Shown piece by piece: positions 23,726 through 23,785 of a stretch of 23,785 nt of DNA. The notes below the pieces were generated by a model, which worked only from the letters and a program-made list of their open reading frames with translations, was not told the DNA's origin and ran no database searches. The position numbers were made by a program, and so were the translations under genes. The stretch's first letter is position 1. Each line of letters opens with the position of its first letter. Origin of the DNA: IDS-8 sp040902105 (lineage in GTDB: Bacteria; Pseudomonadota; Gammaproteobacteria; Steroidobacterales; Woeseiaceae); the NCBI GenBank assembly GCA_040902105.1, contig JBBDXW010000045.1, forward strand, positions 1-23,785, given 5' to 3'.

Positions 23726-23785
23726 GTGAACAGGTGCCGGACTTGGATTTTTGGACATTTCATTTGGACACGCAATCCGAATCAA
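23726..23785 (+). CDS. Possible start of a third operon gene, cut by the window edge
   Basis: A GTG at 23726, two bases after the vWA stop, has GGAGGGG 10 bases upstream and opens a frame that runs off the window (MNRCRTWIFGHFIWTRNPNQ). A second GTG at 23734 in another frame also stays open (MPDLDFWTFHLDTQSES) and looks more protein-like but lacks a well-placed Shine-Dalgarno. With only 50-60 bases, neither can be confirmed, and this may be intergenic. Confidence 0.2.
   Translation, partial: MNRCRTWIFGHFIWTRNPNQ

Overview
The window is a GC-rich (roughly 60%), densely coding chromosomal segment that looks like a gammaproteobacterium, probably an uncultured marine or sediment lineage. This is an inference from the gene content: a DUF3014 membrane protein, a tandem-Usp protein of the UspE type, DadA, the mtnBCD methionine-salvage genes, periplasmic PQQ dehydrogenases with their own cytochrome c, a sigma-54 activator and a c-di-GMP-I riboswitch. 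A run of 10 Ns (7874-7883) shows that this is a scaffolded draft or metagenome assembly. No tRNA, rRNA, CRISPR array, complete insertion sequence or phage gene was seen.

Left part (1-5856). A minus-strand pair encodes a secreted PSMA-like M28 metallopeptidase followed, with a 4-bp ATGA overlap, by a periplasmic TPR protein. Next come a membrane-anchored DUF3014 protein (minus) and, divergent from it, a DUF885 lipoprotein with the HEGYPGHH motif. Middle (5880-10159). mtnB-mtnC-mtnD form a plus-strand methionine-salvage cluster with a long perfect hairpin between mtnC and mtnD. Converging on it are dadA and an LCAT-like hydrolase that lacks its nucleophile region. The convergent junction holds a large hairpin in which the assembly broke.

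Redox part (10282-14905). Two tandemly duplicated PQQ-type beta-propeller dehydrogenases, one a lipoprotein and one apparently soluble, are followed by a small c-type cytochrome that is their likely electron acceptor. Stress part (14953-17703, minus). A sigma-54-type activator with a degenerate receiver domain lies upstream of a uspE-like gene and a HesB/IscA-like gene. A near-consensus -24/-12 promoter stands in front of uspE, so the activator may control its neighbours.

c-di-GMP part (17858 to the end). A minus-strand pair encodes a proline-rich ABC-substrate-binding-type lipoprotein and a membrane GGDEF-EAL enzyme with complete catalytic motifs. Divergent from it, a c-di-GMP-I (GEMM) riboswitch runs directly into the start codon of an unrecognised multi-pass coiled-coil membrane protein. 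That protein overlaps by 4 bp with a vWA-domain lipoprotein. A c-di-GMP-metabolising enzyme thus sits back to back with a c-di-GMP-sensing leader and a two-gene envelope module of unknown function. This is the best candidate in the window for an undescribed system.
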